A stretch of 51,864 nt of DNA from JBAYJY01 sp041664945 (GTDB lineage: Bacteria; UBP15; UBA6099): assembly GCA_041664945.1 (NCBI GenBank), contig JBAYJY010000011.1, forward strand, positions 1-51,864, in the 5' to 3' direction. Numbering within the stretch: position 1 is the first letter of the stretch; every line of letters begins with the position of its first letter. The notes below the pieces were generated by a model. The model had not been told where the DNA came from. It saw only the letters and a program-made list of their open reading frames with translations, and searched no databases. This document shows positions 15,773 to 23,418 of this stretch, one piece after another. The position numbers and the translations under genes are program-made.

Positions 15773-17188
15773 ATGATATTCAAAAAGCTGAAAGTCCTGT
15801 CGGACGACGAGATGATAAGGATCGTTGAGAGCGCGTTCAGGATACTGAGGACGACGGGCTGCCGGTTCGAAGACGAGCAGTGCATGGGCGAGCTCGCGTC
15901 TGTCGGCTGCGACGCGGACCGGGAGACGCTGATTGTCAAATTCCCGGAGGAAGCTATTTTCGACGCGCTGGAGAACGTGCCGTCGGTCATGCCGCCGGAC
16001 GACCATCCGAAGGCGCGCGTGGCGGCCGCAAACAAGGGATTCATCCTCGACTACGAACTGAAGAAAATGAGGCGCGGAACGACTCAGGACGCTATGAACG
16101 CGATTGTTGTGTCGAACGCGCTGCCGAATATAACGATCGCCTCTGCGGGCGTCGTGCAGGAAGACGTGCCGAACGACGCGGTCGAGGTGTTCAACACCGG
16201 AATGCTGATGAAATACTCGGAAAAGCTGTTCCACCAGTGGGTGTACAACACCGAGAACGTGCCATATGTGCTCGAAATGGCGAAGATAGTGACGGGCGGC
16301 GAGGAGGAGTTGCGACAGTCTAAGTTTCTGAGCTACATGCTCAATTCGATCACGCCGCTGAGGTTCCCGCCGACGCAGTTGAAGATCACGCGCATGTACG
16401 CGCAGATGGACCTGCCGCTGTCGATCGCGTCGATGACGCAGTCGGGCAGCTCGGCGCCCGCGACGCTTGCGGGTTCGCTTGTCGTCTGCATCGCGGAACT
16501 GCTTGCGGGGCTCGTGTGGGTGCGATCGCTGAAGACGAAAAGCGCGGTCGGGCTCGGCGCGCTGACGCAGGCGATCAATATGCGGACTGGCAACCAGCTA
16601 TACGCCGGACCGGAGCAGACGATGATGTTTCTCGGCGCGCACCAGATCATCCGCTATCTCGGCTACACGAGCGGCAACACGTGTTTCGAAACGGACTCGT
16701 GCGACTTCGATTTCCAGAACGGGTGGGAGAAGGCGCTTTCGGGCGCGTTGTGCTGGGCGGCCGGGTTCGACATGTTCGGGCAGGCCGGATTCGTGATGGA
16801 CGGGTTCTCGCTTGAGCAACTCGTTCTGGATGACGAATCGCTGGGGATGCTTCAGCGGGTGGGGGAGGGCGTGATTGTGGACGACGACACGCTGGCGTTC
16901 GACGTGATAAAGAAAGTGGCGCAGGGGGGCAACTTCCTCGGCGAGCGGCACACGATGAAGCACGCGAGGGAGAACTGGCTGCCGACGCTGTTCCCGCGGG
17001 TGAGTTACGAGCATTGGCTAAAGGACGGCGGCCGGTGGATCGGCGACCTCGCGCACGAAAAGGTCGGCAGGATACTCGCCGAAAACAGCCTCGAGCTTCA
17101 GTTGTCGGAGGATCAGGCGAAAGCGATAGACGAGATAGTGGCGCGCCGCGTGGCGGAAGCCGGCGGCTCGACTCAGGGGGTGAACTGA
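15773..17188 (+). CDS. MttB-superfamily corrinoid methyltransferase 1
   Basis: A 471-residue member of the trimethylamine methyltransferase superfamily (COG5598), which uses a TIM barrel to pass a methyl group from a quaternary amine or similar donor to a Co(I) corrinoid protein. Family signs are SAGVVQEDVPNDAVEVFNTGMLMKYSEK, SGSSAPATLAG, INMRTGNQLYAGPE, the DFDFQNGWEKALSG segment and the C-terminal AHEKVGRILAENS. There is no in-frame UAG, so it belongs to the large pyrrolysine-free group that includes MtgB and MtpB. GGAGGCAACG precedes the ATG at 15773. The next gene starts one base after its stop, so the two are translationally coupled. The donor is unknown. Confidence 0.9.
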   Translation: MIFKKLKVLSDDEMIRIVESAFRILRTTGCRFEDEQCMGELASVGCDADRETLIVKFPEEAIFDALENVPSVMPPDDHPKARVAAANKGFILDYELKKMRRGTTQDAMNAIVVSNALPNITIASAGVVQEDVPNDAVEVFNTGMLMKYSEKLFHQWVYNTENVPYVLEMAKIVTGGEEELRQSKFLSYMLNSITPLRFPPTQLKITRMYAQMDLPLSIASMTQSGSSAPATLAGSLVVCIAELLAGLVWVRSLKTKSAVGLGALTQAINMRTGNQLYAGPEQTMMFLGAHQIIRYLGYTSGNTCFETDSCDFDFQNGWEKALSGALCWAAGFDMFGQAGFVMDGFSLEQLVLDDESLGMLQRVGEGVIVDDDTLAFDVIKKVAQGGNFLGERHTMKHARENWLPTLFPRVSYEHWLKDGGRWIGDLAHEKVGRILAENSLELQLSEDQAKAIDEIVARRVAEAGGSTQGVN

Positions 17189-17189
17189 A

Positions 17190-18584
17190 ATGATGTTCAA
17201 TCAGCTCGATGTTGTTTCCGAACAGGAAATTGAAAGAATACTCGACACGTCATACAGGATACTTGAGGAGGTAGGCCCGAAATTCGAATGGGATTTCGCG
17301 CTCGACCTGCTCGAAAAGCGCGGCTGCAAGGTGGACCGCGCGAAGCAGATTGTCTCTATTCCGCGCGCGTTGACGCTCGAAGCGATCAACGGGATGACGC
17401 CCATCGCGAAGCCGCAGGACTACCCGAAGATTTTCTGGGCGCCGTGGATCGGGATGAACATAATCGATTTCGAAACGAAGAAAAAGCGGCGCGGCGTTAT
17501 TCGGGACTGCTGCAATACGGTCACGCTTGTGAACCGGCTCGAAAACCTTTCGGTTTCGTCGACAGGGGTCGTGCCGCAGGACGTGCCGATCGAGATCGCG
17601 GACATCTACATGGCGGAAATGCTGTTCAAATATTCGGAGAAGATGTTCACGACGTGGACGTACACGACGCAGTCGGCGCGCGACCTGATAGAGATGGGGC
17701 TTGCGGTGACCGGCGGCGTTGAGGAATTGAAGGCGTCGAAGATAATCAACTATCTCGCGGAGCCGGTGAGTCCGTTGAAGCTCGCGAAGCATTCGCTGGA
17801 GATAATGAAGATATACGGAGAGATGGACCAGCCGATAAACATGGGGCCGATGGTGCAGGTGGGGACGACCGGGCCGGCGACGCTTGCGGGGGCTGTTGCG
17901 CTGCAGATGGCGGAAAACCTTGCGGGGCTGGTATACTTGTATTGCCTCGGTTCGCATTCGCCGATGGCGCTGGGCGGGCCGATGCAGACGAGCGACATGC
18001 GCACCGGGCGCTGCCTGTATGCGGCGCCTGAGCTATCGCTGATACACCTCACGCTCGTCGCGTGCGCGCACTATCTCGGATTCATGTCGGGCTGCACGTC
18101 CGGCTTGTGCGACGCGAACACGATGGACTATCAGTGCGGGTGGGAGCGCGGGCTTTCGGGCGTTCTGCTGTGGGCGGCGGGATCGGAAAGTCTGGGGATG
18201 CGAGGCGAGATCGGCGGCGGCGAGGCGTTCAGCCACGAGTCGCTGGTTGTCGAAAACGAGATGGGCGGGATGCTGCGCAAGGTGAGCGAGGGAATTCTCG
18301 TCAACGACGAGACGCTCGCGCTGGATGTCATAGAGCGCGTAGGGATCGGCGGGAACTATCTGTTCGAGGAGCACACGGCGCGCCACTCGCGCGATTTCTT
18401 CCAGCCCGACGTTTTCCGGCGCGATATGTTCGACGTGTTCTGGAGCGACTACAAAAACGTCGAGGAGCGGGCGCACGAAAAGGTTGTTAAAATACTTGAA
18501 GAGAACGAGTTGCGGTTGCAGGTCAGCGACGATGTCGCGGCGGAGATAGACAGGATCGTGCGCAGGCGGGCGGCGAGCGTATAA
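17190..18584 (+). CDS. MttB-superfamily corrinoid methyltransferase 2
   Basis: A 464-residue paralogue of the preceding gene. Shared landmarks are STGVVPQDVPIEIADIYMAEMLFKYSEK, VGTTGPATLAG, SDMRTGRCLYAAPE, MDYQCGWERGLSG and RAHEKVVKILEENEL. It has no UAG codon. It differs in the substrate-facing CTSGLCDAN region and carries many more methionines and cysteines there. Two adjacent diverged paralogues suggest either a heteromer or two methyl donors sharing one corrinoid protein. GGGGGTGAACTGAA before the ATG lies within the end of the previous gene. Confidence 0.9.
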   Translation: MMFNQLDVVSEQEIERILDTSYRILEEVGPKFEWDFALDLLEKRGCKVDRAKQIVSIPRALTLEAINGMTPIAKPQDYPKIFWAPWIGMNIIDFETKKKRRGVIRDCCNTVTLVNRLENLSVSSTGVVPQDVPIEIADIYMAEMLFKYSEKMFTTWTYTTQSARDLIEMGLAVTGGVEELKASKIINYLAEPVSPLKLAKHSLEIMKIYGEMDQPINMGPMVQVGTTGPATLAGAVALQMAENLAGLVYLYCLGSHSPMALGGPMQTSDMRTGRCLYAAPELSLIHLTLVACAHYLGFMSGCTSGLCDANTMDYQCGWERGLSGVLLWAAGSESLGMRGEIGGGEAFSHESLVVENEMGGMLRKVSEGILVNDETLALDVIERVGIGGNYLFEEHTARHSRDFFQPDVFRRDMFDVFWSDYKNVEERAHEKVVKILEENELRLQVSDDVAAEIDRIVRRRAASV

Positions 18585-18618
18585 AAATAAACGAAACTCA
18601 ACTCAAGGAGGCGACGAT

Positions 18619-19254
18619 ATGGCAATACTCGAGGACATTAAGAATGCGATAATTGAAATGGAACCTGATTTGGCGGTTGAGCTCGTCGGCAAGGCGATGA
18701 GCGACGGAATTCCCGCGATGGAGATAGTGAGCGGCGGATTGATTCCCGGCATCGGAGTCGTAGGCGAGAAGTTCAAGAGTTTCGAATACTTCCTTCCGGA
18801 GGTCATAGTCGCGGCGAACGCGTTCAAGGATTCGTTCGCGCTGCTGCTGCCGGCGCTCGACGCGAGCGGGTACGAGCCGAAGGGCCGCATCCTGATCGGC
18901 ACGGTCGCTGGCGACAATCACGACATCGGCAAGAACATAGTCATCGCGTTGCTGCGCGGCAACGGATATGAGGTTGAGGACGCCGGAGTGGACGTCGGGC
19001 CTGAAAGGTTTGTCGAGCTTGTGAAGGAGAGGAAGCCGAACGTGGTCGGGATGTCGGCGCTGCTGACGACGACCATGGCGAGCATGCGGGAAACCGTCGT
19101 AGCGCTGAAGAGCGCCGGAGTCCGGGACGGCGTCAAGGTAATCATAGGCGGCTCCTGCGTTTCCGACGAGTTCTCGAAGAACATCGGCGCCGACGGCTAT
19201 GCCGAAGACGCCGCGGACGCGGTCACGCTTGTGGGCGCTCTGCTGGGGAAATAA
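18619..19254 (+). CDS. B12-binding corrinoid protein (MtgC/MttC type)
   Basis: A 211-residue two-domain protein. Residues 1-85 are the helical MetH-type cap (VGKAMSDGIPAMEIVSGGLIPGIGVVGEKF). Residues 88-210 are the Rossmann B12 domain with GDNHDIGKN, where H101 would be the lower cobalt ligand (base-off/His-on), VGMSALLTTTMASM, and IIGGSCV. It shuttles the methyl group from the MttB-type enzymes to the next acceptor. GGAGGCGACGAT precedes the ATG, 34 bp after the second methyltransferase. A repeat array begins at its stop codon. No reactivating RamA/RACE-type gene is in the window. Confidence 0.95.
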   Translation: MAILEDIKNAIIEMEPDLAVELVGKAMSDGIPAMEIVSGGLIPGIGVVGEKFKSFEYFLPEVIVAANAFKDSFALLLPALDASGYEPKGRILIGTVAGDNHDIGKNIVIALLRGNGYEVEDAGVDVGPERFVELVKERKPNVVGMSALLTTTMASMRETVVALKSAGVRDGVKVIIGGSCVSDEFSKNIGADGYAEDAADAVTLVGALLGK

Positions 19255-19385
19255 GTAGACGGTAGACAGCAAACAGTAGACAGAATACAGAACACAGCGA
19301 AAGGCATAAGGCAAAAGCAGTAGACGGCAGACAGCAAACAGTAGACAGGAAAGGCAAAAAGCAGAAGACAGGGAAACGCAATAGA
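19255..19385 (+). repeat. 7-nt-unit repeat array 3
   Basis: Nine successive 7-nt units follow the corrinoid gene's stop: GTAGACG, GTAGACA, GCAAACA, GTAGACA, GAATACA, GAACACA, GCGAAAG, GCATAAG, GCAAAAG. After a 2-nt slip the units resume. Confidence 0.75.
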
Positions 19386-19416
19386 ATGAAACAATACAAG
19401 AAAGGGGAAATCACCG

Positions 19417-19773
19417 GTGGAGAAAATCAAGGATTTTACAGACCTGATTGTATGGCAAAAGAGCCACCAGTTAGTGTTAAAGATATATAAGATCACCAAA
19501 GATTATCCCTCCGAAGAAAAATTCGGGCTTGTAGGCCAGATGCGAAGGGCGGCGGTTTCAATTCCCGCTAACGTTGCCGAAGGGTTTAAAAAACGGAGCT
19601 TGAAAGATAAAGCAAATTACTACAATATTGCGCAAGGCTCTCTTAATGAGACGAAATACTATTTGATTCTTTCCAAAGACTTGGGCTGCATGAAGTCGAA
19701 CACAGAGTTGCTATCTGATGTGGATGGAATTCACAAAATGCTTTACGGATTGATAGAGTCTTTATCGTCGTAG
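19417..19773 (+). CDS. four-helix-bundle protein (S23/IVP family)
   Basis: A 118-residue protein of the family found in 23S rRNA intervening sequences and at many chromosomal sites. Signs are DLIVWQKSHQLVLKIYKITKDYP, the LVGQMRRAAVSIPANVAEGFKKRS core, NYYNIAQGSLNETKYYLIL and four amphipathic helices. The fold assembles as a pentamer; its cellular role is poorly understood. GTG at 19417 follows AAAGGGG. It splits the methyl-transfer operon between the corrinoid gene and the homocysteine methyltransferase. It is flanked by a repeat array on the left and an inverted one on the right, so it looks inserted. Confidence 0.9.
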   Translation: MEKIKDFTDLIVWQKSHQLVLKIYKITKDYPSEEKFGLVGQMRRAAVSIPANVAEGFKKRSLKDKANYYNIAQGSLNETKYYLILSKDLGCMKSNTELLSDVDGIHKMLYGLIESLSS

Positions 19774-19783
19774 CTCTGTATGT

Positions 19784-19828
19784 TCTTTGTTTTTTGCTGT
19801 CTACCGTTTGCCGTCTACTGTCTACTAA
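19784..19828 (-). repeat. 7-nt-unit repeat array 4 (inverted)
   Basis: TAGTAGACAG-type units read on the minus strand, opposite to array 3 across the four-helix-bundle gene. The array ends 13 bp before the ribosome binding site of the next gene. Confidence 0.65.
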
Positions 19829-19851
19829 ATATTGCAGCGGAGGTACCTCAC

Positions 19852-20730
19852 GTGGATTTCCTGAAATTTGTCGGCGCAAATAAGATCGTCATATTCGACG
19901 GAGCGATGGGAACGCAGTTGAACGCGCGCGGCGCGAAACCGGGCGGGACGAGCAACATAGCGTTTCCGGAGATAGTTGCCGATGTGCATCGCGCATACAT
20001 CGACGCCGGATCGAATGCGATTATAACCAATACATTCTGCATGAACAGTCTCTATCTCAAGTCGCAGGGCAGCGCGGGCGATGTGGCCGCGATCAACCGG
20101 GCCGGAGTCGTTATTGCGCGAAAGGCCGCGGGCGATTCAGCCGCCGTGATAGGAGACATAGGCCCGACTGGCGAGATGCTCAAGCCGGTAGGCGTCTGCG
20201 CCGAGGAACAAATGTACGAGGCGTTTCTCGAACAGGCGCGGGCGCTGGCGGAAGCGGGCGTGGACGCGTTTATCATAGAGACGATGATCGATTACCGCGA
20301 GGCGGCGTGCGCCGTGCGCGCCTGCAAGGAGAATTTCAAACTGCCGGTGATCGGATCGATGACGTATGCGACCGTGATAAAGGGCGGCGGGCTTACGACG
20401 ATGGGGCACAAGGCGGCGGACTGCGCGGCGGCGCTCGAAAAAGCGGGCGCTGATTTTCTCGGCTCGAACTGCGGCGATCTCGACCCGAAAGAAGTGGCGA
20501 TTGTCGTCGCGTCCTACCGCTCGGTTTCAGCGTTGCCAATACTCGTCGAGCCGAACGCGGGCAAGCCGCGATTGGACGAAAACGACCGCGCGGTGTACGA
20601 CATGCCGCCTGCGGAATTCGCGGAAGGCGTGAGGGAATGCATAGCGGCTGGCGCGTCGCTCGCCGGCGGCTGTTGCGGAACGTCTCCGGAACATATTCGC
20701 GCCGTCGCAGAAATGGCGGCGAATCTCTGA
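19852..20730 (+). CDS. stand-alone homocysteine S-methyltransferase
   Basis: A 292-residue TIM barrel of the MetH N-terminal/BHMT family. It opens with FDGAMGTQLNARGAKPG, then NTFCMNS, IGDIGPTGEMLKPVG, FIIETMID and MTYATV. The zinc cysteines are in place: C207 (SNCGD) and C274-C275 (GGCCGTSPEHI). It transfers a methyl group to homocysteine. The usual MetH B12 and reactivation domains are absent, but the corrinoid protein encoded just upstream could supply the methyl group. GTG at 19852 is chosen because GCGGAGGT lies nine bases before it. An earlier in-frame ATG would translate the repeat array. It is followed by the CGTCATTGCGAG palindrome. Confidence 0.9.
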   Translation: MDFLKFVGANKIVIFDGAMGTQLNARGAKPGGTSNIAFPEIVADVHRAYIDAGSNAIITNTFCMNSLYLKSQGSAGDVAAINRAGVVIARKAAGDSAAVIGDIGPTGEMLKPVGVCAEEQMYEAFLEQARALAEAGVDAFIIETMIDYREAACAVRACKENFKLPVIGSMTYATVIKGGGLTTMGHKAADCAAALEKAGADFLGSNCGDLDPKEVAIVVASYRSVSALPILVEPNAGKPRLDENDRAVYDMPPAEFAEGVRECIAAGASLAGGCCGTSPEHIRAVAEMAANL

Positions 20731-20737
20731 AAAAATA

Positions 20738-20840
20738 CGTCATTGCGAGGAGGCCGTGAAACGGCTGACGAAGCAACCCCGAGCTCAATTCCTATCTCCA
20801 TGTCCGGGATTGCTTCGCTTCGCTCGCAAAGACGTTTTTT
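20738..20840 (+). repeat. CGTCATTGCGAG palindrome with T-run
   Basis: CGTCATTGCGAG at the left and CTCGCAAAGACG at the right (20822-20834) are inverted, and TTTTTT follows. It could end transcription after the homocysteine methyltransferase gene. Confidence 0.6.
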
Positions 20841-20936
20841 AGTCGGCCGCTTCGCGGCCGCAAATTGACAAAACAACGTAGGGGCATAGCATGCTATGCC
20901 CGTGTGTAAAAGAATTGCCGAACAAGGAGCATCCCC

Positions 20937-22127
20937 ATGGACAAGAACATAAAATTCGGAACCCGCGTGGTGGCAGGCTGGAAGAAACCGAGCGCGAACA
21001 CGCGGCCGATTAATCCGCCGATATACCAGAGCACGACATACGTTTACGACGACATGGAAACATTCATGGAGGGCGGTTCGGAGGCGATGCTCGGCAAGGG
21101 CGGTTATTATTTTTATTCGCGCACCGGCAACCCGACGAACGCGATGTTCGAGGCGAAGATAGCCGAACTTGAAGGCGCCGAACGCGCGCTCTCGTTCGCG
21201 AGCGGCATGGCCGCAATCTCCACCGCGCTGCTTGCGCTGCTCAGCGCCGGCGACCGGGTCGTCACGCACAGCAAGCTCTACAGCGCGTCGGACACGCTGT
21301 TTGTCGAATATCTGCCGTCGTTCGGCATCGAAGTCGACATGGTCGACCTGACAGACCCGCGGGAGATGAAGCGGGCGCTGTCGAAGCCGGCGAAGGTTCT
21401 GTTTATTGAAACGCCGGCGAATCCGCTTGTCGAGATCATAGACGTTCCGGAGGCAGTGAGACTCGCGCGCGGGAGCGGCTGCGTTGTGGTTGTGGACAGC
21501 ACGTGGTCGTCGCCGTACCTGATGCGGCCGCTCGAATTCGGCGCGGACCTCGTCGCGTCGAGTTCCACGAAATACATCAGCGGGCACGACGACGCGCTCG
21601 GCGGCTATGTCGCCGGAAGGGCGGAACTTGTGTCGCGTGTTGACAACTATCTGCTCGTGCTCGGCGGTTCGATGAGTCCGATGCACGCGTTCTATACCAT
21701 GCGCGGAATCCGAACGCTGCACGTGCGCATGGACCGCCACTGCGAGAACGCGCTTGAAGTGGCGAAGTTCCTCGAATCGCATTCGAAGGTGAGAAAAGTC
21801 CACTATCCGGGGCTGAAAAGCCACCCGCAGTATGAGGTCGCGAAGCGAACGATGTCCGGCTCGTCGGGGATGATCGCGTTCTGGCTCAAGAGCGGGATCG
21901 AGGGGGCGTCGGCGCTGCTGAAAAACGTGCGCGTGTGCAATGTGGCGGTCAGCCTCGGAGACGCCTGCACGCTCATCGAACACCCAGCGACGATGACACA
22001 CATCACGCTCGACAAGGAGCGCAAGCAGAAGCTCGGAATCACAGACAGCCTGCTGCGTCTCTCCGTCGGACTTGAAGACATTCACGATCTCGTCAGAGAT
22101 TTGGACTGGGCATTGTCGAAAATATAA
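20937..22127 (+). CDS. Cys/Met-metabolism PLP enzyme (gamma-lyase/synthase family)
   Basis: A 396-residue fold-type I enzyme of the cystathionine gamma-synthase/methionine gamma-lyase family. Signs are PPIYQSTTYVYDD, YFYSRTGNPTNAMFEAKIAELEGAE, SFASGMAAISTALL, and SSSTKYISGHDDALGG with PLP lysine K212; SLGDACTLIEHPATMTH lies near the end. The segment after the active-site tyrosine reads LYSASDTLF instead of the YGCT of typical methionine gamma-lyases, so the exact reaction (cystathionine or methionine cleavage, or sulfhydrylation) stays open. It follows the homocysteine methyltransferase, so handling of methionine or homocysteine fits. CAAGGAGCATCCCC precedes the ATG. Confidence 0.88.
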   Translation: MDKNIKFGTRVVAGWKKPSANTRPINPPIYQSTTYVYDDMETFMEGGSEAMLGKGGYYFYSRTGNPTNAMFEAKIAELEGAERALSFASGMAAISTALLALLSAGDRVVTHSKLYSASDTLFVEYLPSFGIEVDMVDLTDPREMKRALSKPAKVLFIETPANPLVEIIDVPEAVRLARGSGCVVVVDSTWSSPYLMRPLEFGADLVASSSTKYISGHDDALGGYVAGRAELVSRVDNYLLVLGGSMSPMHAFYTMRGIRTLHVRMDRHCENALEVAKFLESHSKVRKVHYPGLKSHPQYEVAKRTMSGSSGMIAFWLKSGIEGASALLKNVRVCNVAVSLGDACTLIEHPATMTHITLDKERKQKLGITDSLLRLSVGLEDIHDLVRDLDWALSKI

Positions 22128-22133
22128 AAAAAG

Positions 22134-22345
22134 TAGACAGCAGACGGTAGGGGCGGATTTCAAATCCGCCCGTAGACAGGAAAAGATAAAAGCAGAAGAC
22201 AGAATACAGAACGCAGAATACAGCGAAAAGTATTAAAGGCAGTAGCTGGTAGTTGGTAGCTGGGGAAAAGCATAAAGGCAGTAGACAGCAAACAGTAGAC
22301 GGTAGACAGGAAAAAGATTAAAAACAGAATACAGAATTCAGCTAA
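22134..22345 (+). repeat. 7-nt-unit repeat array 5
   Basis: It begins TAGACAG-CAGACGG, is interrupted by the 21-bp palindrome at 22151-22171, then continues with CAGAAGA/CAGAATA/CAGAACG, TAGCTGG/TAGTTGG and CAGTAGA/CAGCAAA units. It occupies the left third of the 635-bp gap 22128-22762. Confidence 0.7.
22151..22171. repeat. perfect 21-bp palindrome, copy 1
   Basis: Arms GGGCGGATTT and AAATCCGCCC around one C. The identical sequence and flanks recur at 24633-24653. Confidence 0.75.
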
Positions 22346-22425
22346 AACAAACAACTAAAAGAAAAATACGGGAATCAGTAAAACATAAATCAAGTACAGA
22401 AGAGAAGCAGGCGCATCGCAGAACT

Positions 22426-22490
22426 CGTCATTGCGAGGAAGCCGTTGTTGGGCTGACGAAGCAAACCCGAACTTCATTCCCATTAGTGGG
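22426..22490 (+). repeat. CGTCATTGCGAG palindrome family
   Basis: CGTCATTGCGAGGAAGCCG then GGGCTGACGAAGCAAACCC, nearly the same as 9228 and 30571. Confidence 0.6.
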
Positions 22491-22546
22491 AAGAATCCAG
22501 AATACAGCGAAAGAATTAAAAACCACACGCCTCAATATCGCGGCGC

Positions 22547-22633
22547 TTGTCATTCCGAGCGAAACGAGGAATCTTCAATTAACAACAATATGGAAAGCTT
22601 TATCAAGATTCCTCTCTTCGCTCGGAATGACAA
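22547..22633. repeat. TTGTCATTCCGAG inverted repeat element
   Basis: TTGTCATTCCGAG (22547-22559) and CTCGGAATGACAA (22621-22633) are perfect inverted ends of an 87-bp element with a further AAGATTCCTC/GAGGAATCTT pairing inside. Confidence 0.7.
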
Positions 22634-22704
22634 ATAGTTTCTCGATTCAAAAAAATTGCTTGCCGCATTGTTTGCTCGCAAAATATTGCCTTCTCAACGA
22701 TTGC

Positions 22705-22733
22705 TTGCAGGCAATAATCATTTATGGTATTCT
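22705..22733 (+). promoter_or_regulatory. promoter of AT-rich gene
   Basis: TTGCAG, a 17-nt spacer and TATTCT preceded by TGG, 30 bp before the ATG at 22763. Confidence 0.45.
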
Positions 22734-22762
22734 CATTCGTATAGGAATGATTTGCTGTATGC

Positions 22763-23317
22763 ATGAAGAGAGAAGTGTTTATTTGGAGGTTATTAAACAA
22801 CCCAGATATGTACACAAATATATCAATCGAAGAAGTAAAAATAAATTATGCAAAACTTAATAAGGACCAAATAAGGTTTTTTGAAATAATTTTAGACGAA
22901 CTAGATAAATGTTGTTGCGAATATATCGATAAAGAAAAGACCAAAGCAAATATTACTAATGAAAAATGTGGGCCATTATTATCTCTAAAGATATTTCCCA
23001 AAGAAGGCGATAATGAGATTGATATAGCATTTGATCCGAAACAAATGTCGGTTTTATTTGCTGGTTGGCATGATAATGGCATATATGAAGAATGGGATAA
23101 AAAAGATTGTGGATTTGATATGTTGAAACTGCTTCAAAATCTAATAACTGGAAATATCAAAATAGTTGAATTCAGAACAAACAAAAAACCGTACCACTGG
23201 AAATCATACATACATAAAGATGGGGAATGGGTGGTAAAATCAGGAGTATCGAATATGTGGTATAACATATTTGGCAGAAGAACGAAAAGTGAAATAATAT
23301 TCGGAAAGATTAATTAG
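22763..23317 (+). CDS. AT-rich hypothetical protein
   Basis: A 184-residue soluble protein without a recognised family. It is rich in Lys, Asn, Ile and Trp (FAGWHDNGIYEEWDKKD, KPYHWKSYIHKDGEWVVKSG). It has a helical first third with CCCEYIDKEK and a beta-like second half. Composition is strongly AT, like the island at 3.7-5.4 kb. The small acidic, Trp-containing makeup is seen in immunity proteins, but no toxin is adjacent, so this is only a comparison. The start at 22763 is uncertain; an ATG at 22808 is an alternative downstream of GGAGG. Confidence 0.55.
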   Translation: MKREVFIWRLLNNPDMYTNISIEEVKINYAKLNKDQIRFFEIILDELDKCCCEYIDKEKTKANITNEKCGPLLSLKIFPKEGDNEIDIAFDPKQMSVLFAGWHDNGIYEEWDKKDCGFDMLKLLQNLITGNIKIVEFRTNKKPYHWKSYIHKDGEWVVKSGVSNMWYNIFGRRTKSEIIFGKIN

Positions 23318-23358
23318 CATTGTAGAAAACATCAATTGCTAAGGACAATCGCGAGTCA

Positions 23359-23399
23359 ATAAAAAACCTCGCTCCCGCGAGTGGAGCGGGAACGAGGTT
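23359..23399 (-). terminator. strong terminator of binding-protein gene
   Basis: On the minus strand a 14-bp stem (23365-23378 with 23386-23399, one G-T pair) and a 7-nt loop are followed by six T. It ends the gene at 23419. Confidence 0.85.
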
Positions 23400-23418
23400 G
23401 GTTTAATCCACGAAAAGA

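Noticed and set aside
15773..18584. Pyrrolysine-dependent MttB
   Set aside because: Neither gene has an in-frame TAG, so they belong to the non-pyrrolysine members.
20937..22127. Definite methionine gamma-lyase
   Set aside because: The family is right but the active-site cysteine region typical of that enzyme (YGCT) reads YSAS.
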